From NCBI GenBank assembly GCA_963556145.1, contig OY744471.1:2969590-3033589 (forward strand): a stretch of DNA of 64,000 nucleotides, written 5' to 3'. The stretch comes from Hygrocybe punicea. Taxonomy: Eukaryota; Basidiomycota; Agaricomycetes; Agaricales; Hygrophoraceae. Shown here piece after piece: positions 45,776 through 57,580 of this stretch. The first letter of the stretch is position 1. Each line of letters opens with the position of its first letter. The notes under the pieces were generated by a model. The model had not been told where the DNA came from. It ran no database searches and saw only the letters and a list, made by a program, of their open reading frames with translations. Made by a program: the position numbers and the translations under genes.

Positions 45776-46187
45776 ATATCAACCGGGAATAATAATTGAG
45801 CCTCGCTTTTCGAGAGGATCTCGAACGTGAGTAGGAAGGCGAAACGTGAAAGTAAAAAAAAATGGCGCAGTCAGAAGGCAGACCGAGGTTACGAGTAAGC
45901 GTGGTTTCAGAACTATGGCGGCCAACCACAAGCGAAACTGGATGAACACTAGCGTCTGGCGAGTCCTATTTGGGACGCTTGGCTGGAGAAGGACCCCGGA
46001 TATTTAGCTAAACATTTATTTTCATACACTAAGCCAACCTTTTTTGGCTTGAGTTGGAATCCTGTGACTTGGATAAGAATATTATCATATAATGCTGAGT
46101 TATCTGAGGTGAAATATATAATTATTAGTAAAAACTAATGGATATCTTCGTATTGGACTCGGAGTGCTCGAGTTTACGCCACCTACG
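45776..46187. promoter_or_regulatory. Divergent promoter region, myosin II / UTP7
   Basis: 412 bp between the two start codons. It includes an AT-rich part (46070-46140, with TATATAATTATTAG) nearer UTP7 and a GC-richer part nearer myosin. No convincing TATA spacing for either gene. Confidence 0.35.
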
Positions 46188-48456
46188 ATGAACACTCTCA
46201 TTGCCAAGGCGGATGCTATTCAACCATTAGCAAAACGACGGAAAATTCACCCGCCGCGCAAGGGTCAGAAACAGCAACCTCGAACGCCTACCTCTGATCC
46301 AACCCTTATTTCCATCGCCAAGAATGCTGCTCTACCAAAGTCCCTCCGTCCGTCATCGCCGCTCCCCGAAAGCGTTCCTACACACTCTCACATTGCTAAT
46401 AAAAAGCTTCGGACCCAACTGATTCGTACTTCAGCACACGGTGCGCGTTCAAAGGCGTTGCTGAAGGATGCTGAGCTGCTGCTGACGGACGAGGCTGGTA
46501 AGATGGAGGTGGAGGGCGATATGGAGAAGACATGGAGGGTAGGACAGGTCGAAATTGTGAAAGGAGCTGGGCAGGAGGCTGCGAATGGTCGGCGGGAATG
46601 GAGGTTGGAAGGTGGTCCCTATCGCTCTCGGTACACAAGAAACGGAAGGTCAGTCGGTCTCTTCGAGAAATTGTGCATCTTGCATATCTACCAGACTTTT
46701 GTGCTCCTAACTTATATATCAGCCTTGAACTAACTTTTTTTTCTGACCTAGGCATCTTGCTATAGCAGGCAGCTCGGGACATGTAGCTACTTTCGATTGG
46801 CAAACAGGAACACTTCATGCCGAACTCCAACTGCAGGAAACTTGTCGGGATATCACGTACGCGAGTCTATAACTAATTCGCTGACGAGGATTTGATCCAT
46901 CTTTTCCTTTAAGATTCTTGCATGACCATTCACATTTTGCTGTGGCTCAGCAAAAGTACGTATTCATATACGACCGGGATGGTGTAGAACTGCACCGCCT
47001 GAAATCGCACATTGAGCCAACTCGGCTGGAATTCCTTCCGTACCACTGGCTTCTGGCCAGCGTTGTAAGGGTCCTGCTCATGTCTTCCTGGACCTCTAAT
47101 CTTCCAAGCCTATCCAGGGCAATGCAGGTTATCTTAAATTTCAAGATACCTCAACAGGGCAACTCATCGTTGAGCACCGGACAAAACTGGGCTCATGTAC
47201 CACCATGACTCAAAACTTTCACAACGCCGTGATCCACCTCGGACACCAAAATGGTTGTGTAACCCTCTGGACGCCTAACCTTCCGCATCCTGCTGTCCAG
47301 CTACTTACACATCTTGGCCCCGTAGTCAGTGTAGGGGTAGACCCGAGTGAAGGTGGGCGGTACATGGCGACGGCCGGCCAGGATGGGATTCTCAAGGTGT
47401 GGGATTGTCGGAATTGGAAAGGTGCTGTGAGGGAATGGACGGCTCGGGGCGGCAGGGCGGAGTTGGATTGGAGTGCAAAAGGCTCATTGGCGGTGGCTAC
47501 TGGCGGGACAGTGAACGTAAGTTTCCTTTAAAGTGACTAGTTAGAACAACCTTATTTCAGGAATTGTTTGAACCAGGTGTACAATTCTCCTGCAATACAC
47601 AATCCGTTCCCCACTAAAGTGTCCCCTCCACTATACTTAACACACCCCATTCCACATCGTCCACTGACATCCCTACGGTTCGTTCCATACCAAGATATCC
47701 TCACTATTGGCCACTCTAGCGGTCTCTCGAGTATTCTTGTACCAGGGTCTGGAGAACCCAATTTTGACAGCTCCGAGGCTGATCCTTTCGAGGGCAAGAA
47801 AGCAAGAAGGGAGAGGGAAGTCAAGGCTTTGTTAGACAAGGTACTTCAGAGTGTTGTTTTCGCGTACCTTGCCTTTACCTGCTCCCTTTGGTTGCGTAGA
47901 TTCAACCGGATATGATAGCCCTCGATTCAGATTTCGTCGGTTCCCTTGCGCCACCGTCTAAACTAACCGTTACTCCAAATATTGAGGGGAAGCAATTCTC
48001 GGACATCCCTTTTGCGCGACTCCCACGCTTACAGCGGTTACATATTCAAGGGACGGCCGATGAAACTGAAATCGCCAACGATGGCGGAGAGGACAAAGAT
48101 ATGGATCCGAATGCACAAAGGCACGCAAGGGAGGAACGAGAGAAGAGAAAGATGAGGGGTAAGGGTAAGAGCCTGAAGCGGTTCGTACTTGATCACGACA
48201 TCTATTTCGTCCTGCATCTCTTGCTGAATTTTGGGACCGTAGATATTTGCGAAAGCAGCGCAAAAATGTAATAGATCCCACAGTGGTACGTTTCATTTGG
48301 TGCAGTCGCTCTCACAACTCACCTCCTTCGCAGGTTGCCATTCGAGCCAAACTGGGAAGACAGAGGGCAGAGAGACGTAATAAGGCTGCTGCTGCTAGTG
48401 AGGAAGGCATAAAGAGGAAGCCGTCTGCTTTAGATCGGTTTATGAGGAAGGAGTAA
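46188..48456 (+). CDS. UTP7: UTP7/WDR46, WD40 SSU-processome protein
   Basis: Nucleolar WD40 scaffold of the 90S pre-ribosome, needed for 18S rRNA maturation. The basic N-terminus (KRRKIHPPRKGQKQQPRTPT) is followed by LRTQLIRTSAHGARSKALLK. Then come beta-propeller blades: HLAIAGSSGHVATFDWQTGT, AVAQQKYVFIYDRDGVELHR, GCVTLWTPNLPHPAVQLLTH and YMATAGQDGILKVWDCRNWK. The C-terminal BING4 domain reads DILTIGHSSGLSSILVPGSG followed by EPNFDSSEADPFEGKKARRE. The tail is basic with VAIRAKLGRQRAERRNK, ending RKE at TAA 48454-48456. About seven introns. It is the second SSU-processome gene in the window with UTP22. Confidence 0.94.
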
Positions 48457-48718
48457 CAAGTCTCCTGATCATGTGACGCAATGTTGCGCTCAAATGCTTT
48501 GTTCTTGAAAATTGTTGCCGCTTTGGCTGGTCGAACTTGAAAGTTTGAACTTTGACTGTCGTCGGCGAGCTTTGACTGTTGTAACAGGTGTCGACACACG
48601 TCTCGACAATGCCACCGTCCTCACTATCACTTCACCCTAATCTGAACGCCGGACAACCTCTTACCCCTTGAAGAGTTATCTTGAAACCGTGTGGTGACCC
48701 GCCTTTCAAAGCCTTTCA

Positions 48719-49581
48719 ATGTCTACGCTGGCAGAAGGCGATCATGGCCTCGTTATGAAGAGCTCCAGTCTCATTTGGGCAAGGACGGCCTCCAAAGGGT
48801 CACCCGAATCGATTTACACGAACCAACTTCTCACTGTGAGTAATTGCGCGACGTGCCCTCCTGATTCCTCCTTGCACATCATGCAGACTTTGATGACTTA
48901 CCGAATGTCCTCATCCACTGCCAATCCAACGGCAATTCCAGTCCACTGATGTTACCCAATCCCGATATGACGACATTGGACGCCGATGATTATCGATGCT
49001 TTCGCCATGTCGAAAACGAAGACCAGTTCAGGGGACTCGTGGAAGTATACGTGCTGGGGAGGGTTTCAGAATCCTTGAGATTAATACATGGCTTATTATC
49101 TCAAGTCCCCCTTATGAGGAACCTGGAATTCCGGAATGATATCAGTTTCTGTAATGTCCGGAGACCTAGATGGGACATGCTCTACTTGGTGCGTTTTCGG
49201 TTTTACAAATATTCCTTCACTTCCAATATTATTACGGGTTGCTGACTTTGTAATGATTCGTCTAGCCTGGAAGCACCCATGACCAGCTCACTTTGGCAGT
49301 TGTTCGTGTTCCGTCGTGGGATTTAGGATATATTGATCTTGAAGACTTCCTCAACGAACAAAGCGTATCAACTTTCATTCACCTTGCTCAGGCTCACACC
49401 GCTTTGCGACAATGCAGTTCTTGGATGGTGCATACAAGGACAGGTTGTTTGTCAAGCGACACAGTGCTTCCAATAAACTATGGGCTGCGGTAGGCTTCGA
49501 TGCTTTTCGCCAGGAGTTTTTTGTCACTCACCCGAGAACTTACAGGTTTACGACGTCTGAAGATGCCGTCGCTTTGTCGTG
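48719..49581 (+). CDS. Unrecognised protein, spliced
   Basis: Three or four exons join in one frame. A first stretch reads RSWPRYEELQSHLGKDGLQR. Intron 48837-48887 leads to DDLPNVLIHCQSNGNSSPLM and FRHVENEDQFRGLVEVYVLG. An intron at about 49188-49264 leads to GSTHDQLTLAVVRVPSWDLG and YIDLEDFLNEQS. A further intron (about 49367-49419) gives FLDGAYKDRLFVKRHSASNK and ends at TGA 49579-49581. An upstream start codon in frame was not found; ATG 48949 is an internal alternative. No domain known to me. It lies between UTP7 and the copper oxidases. Confidence 0.4.
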
Positions 49582-50069
49582 ACGACCTACCAGTTTTGGA
49601 TATTTAATAGGCAGCTTCAAAGCTGGTCAGTTTTTTTTAATACTTTTTTAGACTGGAGCATTGCACAAGTCACGCCGTATCTTCAGGCACCTATACGGTT
49701 GCTTGACGAGACTCCTTCGAATGTGAATTGGGAGGGGCGCAATTGGATTCAAGTCTCGCGTGGTCACCTACCCTGTACTTTCCCGAAACAACGGAATAGG
49801 ATACTTGACTTTACTCTACCTCGTCTCGCCAAGATATCCTGATTTACCCACCGTTTGTATCATTAATATGCTTGTGCTTGTCCCTATCATCCTACTTCGT
49901 TACAATGTTCAATAAAGGCCCTGACCCCGACCACGCTGGAGACCGACTTAAGTGATTGGGGGTCTTCAGGCACCAGCCTGTGGGAATCCAAATCCCATCA
50001 CTGCCGGCACCAGCAGCCAGACTCCACACTCATTGACCTCGTCCTCTCCTTCACCGTCGCCCTCTCACG
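49582..50069. other. Intergenic stretch before the oxidase pair
   Basis: About 490 bp. An 87-codon ORF at 49579-49842 starts at the previous stop and has no recognisable domain. The rest should be the promoter of the first copper radical oxidase. Nothing else seen. Confidence 0.4.
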
Positions 50070-52653
50070 ATGCTCAAGCGTCATTCACTGCTGGCTTGTT
50101 CTCTAGCCTTTATTCTCTCACCAACACTCGCTCAGTCTCCAGGTTCCTTCGTCGATGGAGGGAACACCCTCGTCAGCGCAATGATGGTTCGTCCATTCTC
50201 ACTCAGTTCTCTGCTTCTTCTACTACTCCTCACCACCACCCCATTAGCTCTTCCTTGGCAACACAGAAAAAGTTTACATCCTCGACAAGGCAGAGGGAAA
50301 TCTAGCACTCGTAAACCAGCATCCCGCCTGGGGTGCGGTATGGTTCGTCTTCCTCCTTCCTTGTCTCTTTATGTCCTTACACCCTCTCTCAGGGATATAC
50401 AAACACGTCAAGCAACCGTAATGGATGTCGCCACAAACGTCTTTTGCGCTTCAGGAATGCACCTCCCAAACGGTTCATACGTTACTTTTGGTGGAAACGG
50501 CGCAGTCGGTCCAGGAGGCGTCATCGGCTCTGTGAAGAACCAGTTTGGTTCTGGCGCCTTCGATGCCACATATCAGGACTACGACGGCACAAAATCAATA
50601 CGCATTCTCAACCCTTGCACAACCGCAGACGACTGGTCGTCTCCCAACTGCCAGTGGTTCGACAACGCGTCCCTTATAGCCATGCAGAAACAGCGCTGGT
50701 ACTCTGCAGCAGAACCCCTTGCAAATGGTACAATCGTTCTCATTGGCGGCTTTGTAAACGGTGGGTACGTCAACAGAAATTTCCCAAACACAGATCCCGC
50801 ATTCGAAGGTGGTGCCGCTGAGCCCACCTACGAGTTTTACCCCAGCAACGGCGCCCCTGCCCAAATAATGCAGTTCATGATAAAGACATCTGGTCTCAAC
50901 GCGTACGCACACACTTTCTTGCTCGCCTCCGGAAAAATGTTCGTACAGGCCAATGTCTCCACCAGTATGTACCTTCATTTAGTCCAATTCATTCCTCGTT
51001 CAATCCCCACATTCTCCAGTGATTTGGGACTATGACCAAAACATCGAGACTGACCTCCCAGACATGCCAAACGGCGTTGCCCGTGTATACCCCGCGTCGG
51101 GCGCTGTCGCAATGCTCCCGCTCACTCCCGCCAACAACTACTCCCAGACCATTCTCTTTTGCGGCGGGTCCGACTTGCCTGCAGATGCGTACGGGGACTA
51201 TTCCTTCCCGGCAGTTAACACATGGGAGTACCCTGCCTCCCGCGACTGCCAGCGCATCACACCAGAGCCAGCCGACGGGTCACCACCCGCATACGAGCAG
51301 GATGACGATCTGCTCGAGACCCGCACGATGGGTCAATTCATCATCCTCCCAGATGGGAACATTCTGATTGTGAATGGCGGCAACAATGGCACCGCAGGGT
51401 ACGCCACCGCAACAGGGCAGACACCTTCAGTGAACCTTATGCCCTTTGGCGAGTCGTTAGCCTCTGGGCCTGTCGGTACGCCCGCCATCTACAACCCCAA
51501 CGCCCCAGCTGGCAACCGGTGGTCCAACAAAGGCTTTTCCTCCTCGAACATTCCTCGATTGTACCACTCCTCTGCAATCCTCCTTCCTGACGCGTCCGTT
51601 CTCATTGCCGGCTCAAATCCTAATGTCGATGTCAACACGTCAGCCTTCTTCCCGACTACTTACCAGGCTGAAATCTTTTATCCCCCTTACTTTGCCACCA
51701 CAACACGCCCAGCGCCCTCTGGCATCCCATCCACACTCACGTACGGCGGCGACCCGTTCGACATCAAGTTGGCCGCAACCTCGTACACGAGCTCCGCAAA
51801 CGATGCGGCGGAAAAGACGATCGTCGTGCTAACGCGGGGTGGGTTCACGACGCATGCGATGAACATGGGCCAGCGATACCTCCAGCTAAACAACACGTAC
51901 ACGGTCCATAATGACGGAACAATCACCCTACACGTCGCGCAGCTACCCCCGAATCCAAACCTTTTCCAACCTGGGCCCGCGCTCTTGTGGGTCGTGATCA
52001 ACGGCGTGCCGAGCAATGGTACTATGCTTATTATCGGCAATGGCCAGATTGCTACGCAGCAGTTACTACCCGTGAGCGTCCTCCCGGAGAGTACGCAGTT
52101 TACCGCGGGATCGGGGTCTGGGTCAGGATCTGGGGCTGACAGTGGTAGTGGCAGCAACCCCAGTGCCTCACACGCGCGGGCGATAGTTGGTGGGATCGTC
52201 GGGGCCATTGCGATCATCGCCGTGATCGGGGTGCTAGTGGGTATGTGGTTGTCACGACGACGGCGGGCTGCGGGGGCAGCTCCCGGTGCTATCGGCTCTT
52301 CATATGCTATGGGGAGCACTGGGAGTATGGGGGCATTTGGTTCGAAAGCTGGGGTAGGGGGTGTGTACGGGCACACCCGAGATCTGCGGAGTTCGGATTC
52401 GAGTGCTTTCATGCCATTGGGACATGACAATCCAAGCATGGCATGGAATGGGAGTAATGTGAGCCTAGCCGGGCATGGGGCAGAACCGCCACCATCACTG
52501 TTCCCACCGTCGTCGTCGTCGCAGTATGCGTATGGGTATCCTGGGTCGTACCGAGATGAAGGAGACCCGCGAGAAAGTGGGACTGGGATGAGTTTGGATT
52601 TTGATCCGTATGCGACTGTGCCGAGGACAACGACCACGACGGGACGATTTTGA
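50070..52653 (+). CDS. Copper radical oxidase (glyoxal-oxidase-like), membrane-anchored
   Basis: The signal peptide is residues 1-21 (MLKRHSLLACSLAFILSPTL). It makes H2O2 by oxidising aldehydes or alcohols outside the cell, feeding peroxidases or wall remodelling. Four exons (to 50186; 50248-50342; 50393 to about 50964; about 51019 to stop). Active-site features of the glyoxal/galactose oxidase fold: Cys in NVFCASGMHLPNGS (the Cys of the Tyr-Cys cofactor), Tyr-His in IPRLYHSSAILLPD, and His in FTTHAMNMGQRYLQL, with a DUF1929 C-domain (GPALLWVVINGVPSNGTM). After a Gly-Ser linker a transmembrane segment IVGGIVGAIAIIAVIGVLVG is followed by RRRR and a roughly 130-residue cytosolic tail. It is tandem with a paralogue 270 bp downstream. 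Confidence 0.93.
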
Positions 52654-52925
52654 AAGTTGTAGGATTGATTTTTATTTCTTCCCCTTCATCACGGAATAGT
52701 TACTAGTAGAGACATACAAGATGGACTCGCAATTATTACAAGTTATTTGCCTATTAGTATCTCGTCGCCTCCGGGCCGGGCTGATGCAAGCTGATTATTA
52801 TAATTATTTCGCCAACCCACGAAACGTTCGTTTTTGCGCCCGTCCTTTCTTTTTGCTGTTCCACGAACGCTACAGCGTGCTAACACCCCACCGCCCCACC
52901 GCCCCCCCATTCCTTACCTGGGCCC

Positions 52926-55164
52926 ATGTTTCCTCTCCATCTCTCCCTACTCGTCTTGTCCTTCTTCGCCCTCGTTTCAGCCCAGATAGCCGGTACTTTT
53001 GCTGATGGCGGCGACACCCAAGTCAGCGCCATGATGGTACGTTTGCTTCCTCGTTCATTCGCCGGCGGGATGTCTCCAATACCCACCTGGGTTGTTGTTC
53101 GTTCTGACCCACTGGCATAAACGTGCACAGATGTTCCTCGGTAATGAGCAAAAAGTGTACATACTCGACAAGTCGGAAGGCAATGCGGCAACGGTCAACG
53201 GGCATCCCGCCTGGGGAGCAGTCTGGTCAGTTTCTTTCGAAAAAAACTATTTGCCTTCTTTGCCTCTGGGCTCGCCGGGATAACTTAGAAAAAAACATCG
53301 TGTATTTCAGGGACGTAAATTCCCACCAAGTAACCCTTATGGACGTCAAGACTAACACCTTCTGTGCCGCTGGTATGCATCTTCCAAATGGGTCCTTCGT
53401 CACCTTTGGCGGGAATGGCGCCGTCGGCCCAGGTGGGGTTATCGGATCCCAAGTCAATCCCGGCGCCGGAAGTGCTGCATTCGATCAAACCTACCAGGAT
53501 TACGACGGCTCCAGGTCCATCCGCATCCTCAACCCTTGTGGACCCTCCGATGACTTTACCTCGCCCGCCTGTCAGTGGTTCGACAACCCCTCCGTCCTTG
53601 CTATGCAGAAGCAGCGTTGGTACGCCGGCGTCGAATCCCTAGACGATGGCTCGCTCGTCCTCATGGGTGGGTTCGTCAATGGGGGATACGTCAATAGGAA
53701 CCTCCCCAACACGGACCCTGCCTTTGAAAATGGAGCAGCTGAACCTACCTACGAGTTCTTCCCGAGCAGAGGCCAACCGCAAATTATGCAGTTCATGGTC
53801 AAGACTTCTGGCCTCAACTCTTATGCCCACGCTTACCTCCTAACTTCTGGGAAAATGTTCGTGCAGGCCAACCTATCGACCAGTACGTGCTACCTTGCTG
53901 GCTCTTGCCCTCCATGCATATCTAATCTAATCCACAAACAGTCATCTGGGACTATGAAAATAACGTCGAAACTGCCCTCCCCGACATGCCGAATGGCGTT
54001 GCACGCGTGTACCCCGCTTCGGGAGCAGTCGCCATGCTTCCGCTAACGCCCGCCAACAACTACACACAAACCATCCTCTTCTGCGGGGGCTCGGACATGC
54101 CTGCAGACGCGTACGGGGACTATTCGCACCCCGCCATCAACACTTGGGAATATTCCGCCTCCCGCGATTGCCAGCGCATCACTCCCGAGCCCGCTGATGG
54201 CTCCCCTCCGGTGTATGTCCAGGATGACGATATGCCCGACCCTCGCACGATGGGCCAGTTCATCGCCCTCCCAGACGGCACACTCCTCGTCGTCAACGGC
54301 GGCACACACGGCACTGCTGGGTACGCTGACGCTACGGGGCAGACACCCTCCCTGGGCTTGATGCCTTACGGGCAGTCACTCGCCACCGGCCCCGTTGGCA
54401 CACCATCCATCTACAACCCAAATGCACCCGCAGGCAGCCGGTGGTCCACCCAGGGCCTCGGCGCGTCTACAATCCCGCGCCTATACCACTCATCCGCGCT
54501 TCTCCTCCCCGATGCGTCTGTCCTCATCGCTGGGTCCAACCCCAACTTCGACGTCAATACGACAACCGTCTTCCCGACCACTTACAATGCTGAAATATTC
54601 TACCCACCATACTTCTCGTCGACGACACGGCCTGTACCTTCGGGCGTGCCCACAACTATTTCGTATGGCGGCACCCCATTCGACCTCGATCTTCCCACGA
54701 GCTCCTATTTGGGTCCGGCAAACACTGCCGCCCAGAGCGCCCTTGTTACACTCGTCCGACCCGGGTTCACGACACACGCGATGAACATGGGCCAGCGGTA
54801 CCTGCAGCTGAACAACACGTACACGATCAACAAGGACAGCTCACTGACGTTGCACGTCGCGCAGGCGCCTCCGAACGCTCGGATTTTCCCTCCTGGCCCT
54901 GCACTGCTGTTCGTCGTGATAAATGGAGTGCCGAGCAATGGAACCGCGGTGATTGTGGGAAATGGCCAGATGGGCGTGCAACCGACGGCGGCGGCGAGCG
55001 TGTTGCCGGACAGCGTGACGCTGAACTCGGAGACGGGTAACGGGTCGTCGCCAACGAGTATGGCGTCGTCGGCGTCGGCGTTGGGTGGTAGTGCGTTGTG
55101 GGTGTGTGGATTTTTTGGAGCGCTCCTGGGAGCCGTCGGCAGCGGTGTGGTCGTTGTGCTGTAG
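52926..55164 (+). CDS. Copper radical oxidase paralogue, probably GPI-anchored
   Basis: Signal peptide MFPLHLSLLVLSFFALVSAQ. Same four-exon plan and intron positions as the upstream gene. Active-site residues are conserved: NTFCAAGMHLPNGSFV, IPRLYHSSALLLPD, FTTHAMNMGQRYLQL. The DUF1929 domain reads GPALLFVVINGVPSNGTAVI. It differs at the end: no cytosolic tail, but a Ser-rich spacer (NGSSPTSMASSASALGGSAL) and a terminal hydrophobic stretch WVCGFFGALLGAVGSGVVVV up to TAG, the pattern of a GPI signal. It arose by tandem duplication and now likely occupies a different membrane context. Confidence 0.92.
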
Positions 55165-55506
55165 ACATGTGCGGTAGTCACTCAATTCTTGACTTTTTTT
55201 TTGCTTGGACAGATGTTTACCTATGGCATAGCATACCAACCCATTTGTTTCGTTGTGGTTACAATAATGACCGACAGTGACATTCTAATAAACTAATAAA
55301 CTATTCGTACCATGAAGTACGGGCGTAATTAGATTTTTTTCCTCTTGTTTGTTTTCCAGTTTACAGGGTCCAAAGGAATCAAAGGCGCATGATATATGCA
55401 ATTGGGAGAAATGTTGGCCGAATGATCAGGGTGTAGCAATACGTGTTTATTGTTCGTTCCTCTTGACGGAGGTCGTGACCGGTTGCCCATTTATTCTCTG
55501 ATTTCA

Positions 55507-56263
55507 TCAAGGCGGCACGAATTCTCCGCACGCTGCACACTTTCGCACAGCCTCATCCTTTTTCCAGCGCTCAATAACGGGAGTGAGCTCCGTTCCGAGG
55601 TCCGTGAGGTGGAAGGACTGCTCGTGGATTACGGTGGGGACGGGGTGAGTGGGGTTAGTGCAGTACCAACGGAGGGTGTCTGAGATGGAGGAATGGGGGG
55701 GGGGGGTCAAGACGTCGAGGGTATACGGGGACAGCAGCGGTAAAGAGGGTCGTTACGGTCCCAAACACGAAGACTCACCGATTGATCCTTCCGGGCGAAC
55801 CCGCTCTATTACGAGGCCGACGGTGTCTGCGAAGCGAATGGGGTTGTGTGGGATGTTGGCTGTGTTTTAACCTGTGGCGTATGTATGTGCTCTAACGAAA
55901 GAACAAAATAAACATTTACCTGGTAACAAGAACATCTCGCCTTCCTCGATGGGCACATCCTTAAACCTGACCGCCCCGTCGTCGTCGTCGTCGTCGTCGA
56001 CAACTCGGAGGAGCATCCCACCTTTGTACTGGAAGAACCATTCCTGTTTGAAACCGAACTTGGTGTCAGCTTTCAAGATAAATAGACACTTCACGAACTT
56101 CTGTCTGGTTGACGTGATAATCTGACCTCGCATTGGGTCCTCCTACTACCATGACAACATAGTCTTTCCCCCTGTATAGACAGAAGTTGTTCACTGGAGG
56201 CTTGAGGCGATGTGCGTTCTCCGACAGCCAGAGTGGGAGACTTAGTGGAGGCGATAAAGGCAT
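55507..56263 (-). CDS. BNA1: 3-hydroxyanthranilate 3,4-dioxygenase
   Basis: Non-haem iron cupin enzyme of the kynurenine pathway, which opens 3-hydroxyanthranilate on the way to quinolinate and NAD. Starts at ATG 56263-56261 ([20 protein letters not shown]). Blocks: [40 protein letters not shown] with the Arg and metal-binding His and Glu, [20 protein letters not shown] with the second His, and [19 protein letters not shown]. The C-terminus has CTNPTHP and CAACGEF, the rubredoxin-like Cys pairs of fungal and bacterial enzymes, ending at TGA 55507-55509. Three introns resolve in phase. An acidic DDDDDDD insertion in the core loop is unusual. Confidence 0.94.
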
Positions 56264-56470
56264 ACTAACAGATAAGGATCACGTGATAAACAAATCGTGA
56301 CAACTGATAAGGATCACGTGAGTGATACCACGTGCCCGTTTGCGGGGAACATGTAAACCAGCAGATCGCAGCGAAAAAAAAAAACATATCACCAACCTCC
56401 TATAGCTAATAGGCTTCAAGCTTCAAGTCTATAAACTCTCACCCAGGAATTCGGCTTTCACTGAATCGCC
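56264..56470. promoter_or_regulatory. Divergent promoter with three CACGTG boxes
   Basis: The 207-bp gap between the dioxygenase and the next gene contains CACGTG at 56280-56285, 56315-56320 and 56329-56334. The first two lie in identical copies of GATAAGGATCACGTGA (56271-56286 and 56306-56321). CACGTG is the bHLH E-box (Cbf1/Pho4-type). GATAA adjoining each could also serve GATA factors. Confidence 0.6.
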
Positions 56471-57580
56471 ATGGTAAATTCACCATCTTCTGCTGCTCAA
56501 GTCAACGACATGGAACAGAAGAGACGGAAACACACCCTGGAGCGGGCAAAGGCCAATCATGTACGCTTTTTTGCTTGCCCTAGTGTCGCTCGGAGGACCA
56601 TCTTGCTCACTGTATATTATCACGATAAATATGTCGGGACAATAGCTGTCGAGACAACTCCAAATGCGACTTCAATACGCCAAACTCAAAGTCGATCATG
56701 GCTGGGTATGTCTTGTCCCATTCATCCCGACCTTGTTTATCTTAGCCGCTCGTAGCAAAAACAAAACCTCAACGAGGTGGAAAACCTCTACTTCCATCAC
56801 TCCCACATGCGCGGACCTCGACCGTACCGTGACCCCGTGCCTATGGTAACCACATTTGCTCATCCAACCCAGGCCGCGCACTTGGCACAGTCGAATCTGT
56901 CCTTCCGACAACATCTGGGCGGCGTACGAGCGAGCGCAGTCGCAGGCAGCGTCAGCAACAACGGCGGGATTGCCGCGAATGCAGAGCAAGGAGATGTCAA
57001 TGAATGTACCAGCGAATCGCACACTCAAGCCTCGGCGACCCCGTCCGCAAACCCGTCCCCAGCCGCTGATCACGAACTCCTCTCGCCTGATAGAGAACCT
57101 CTTGCTGGGGTAATGGACCTGAGTCAAGGCCAGGACCAACCCGCACCCACCACCTCTGTCCCAACAAGTACTGGAAACAGGAGTACGCCACCACCCCCAC
57201 TAATTCGCAGCGACTTTCATGGCCTAGCCCGAACCCTGACTGTCACATCGCCGACACGACCTTCATCGAGATCAAGACTAAAGGCAAGGTCCAAACCAAG
57301 TCATTCCTCGTCACCTGCGCCGAATAGCCCCCATAAGCAAAACGCCGGCTCTGCGCTGGCTGAGGCTGACACGCTAAGTAGCTTTCAGGGAATGACCGGG
57401 GGACGGGGCTCTCCTTTCCAGGGTGCGGTGGGCAATAATAACATTAGTGATGGTAGTGTAAAGGGAAGCGCTGGATACGGATTCGCGAGTTCGACGATGA
57501 CATACGACTCGTTCTGGTCGTCGCACTCGAGCTCATCTGCAGGCGTAGTGGGTGGTTCGATGATAATGCGTGGGAACTGA
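56471..57580 (+). CDS. Unrecognised nuclear-type protein with KVDHGW motif
   Basis: Three exons. MVNSPSSAAQVNDMEQKRRK (from 56471) is followed by a short coiled exon, LQMRLQYAKLKVDHGW, and after an intron QKQNLNEVENLYFHHSHMRG. The remaining roughly 240 residues are low complexity (Ser, Pro, Thr, Asn), with PPPPLIRSDFHGLARTLTVT and a Ser/Arg/Lys-rich basic stretch SRSRLKARSKPSHSSSPAPN. It ends at TGA 57578-57580. The charged helix KRRKHTLERAKANH... plus KVxHGW and LNEVENLYF looks like a conserved basidiomycete core. I do not know its function; a chromatin or transcription role would be a guess. Confidence 0.6.

Noticed and set aside
51687..52637. 316-codon minus-strand ORF opposite the first copper oxidase
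   Set aside because: It is the shadow of a GC-rich exon with strong third-position bias; the plus frame has clear active-site motifs and splice sites.
54705..55239. Minus-strand ORFs opposite the second oxidase
   Set aside because: Arg-rich low-complexity readings antisense to a well-supported exon.
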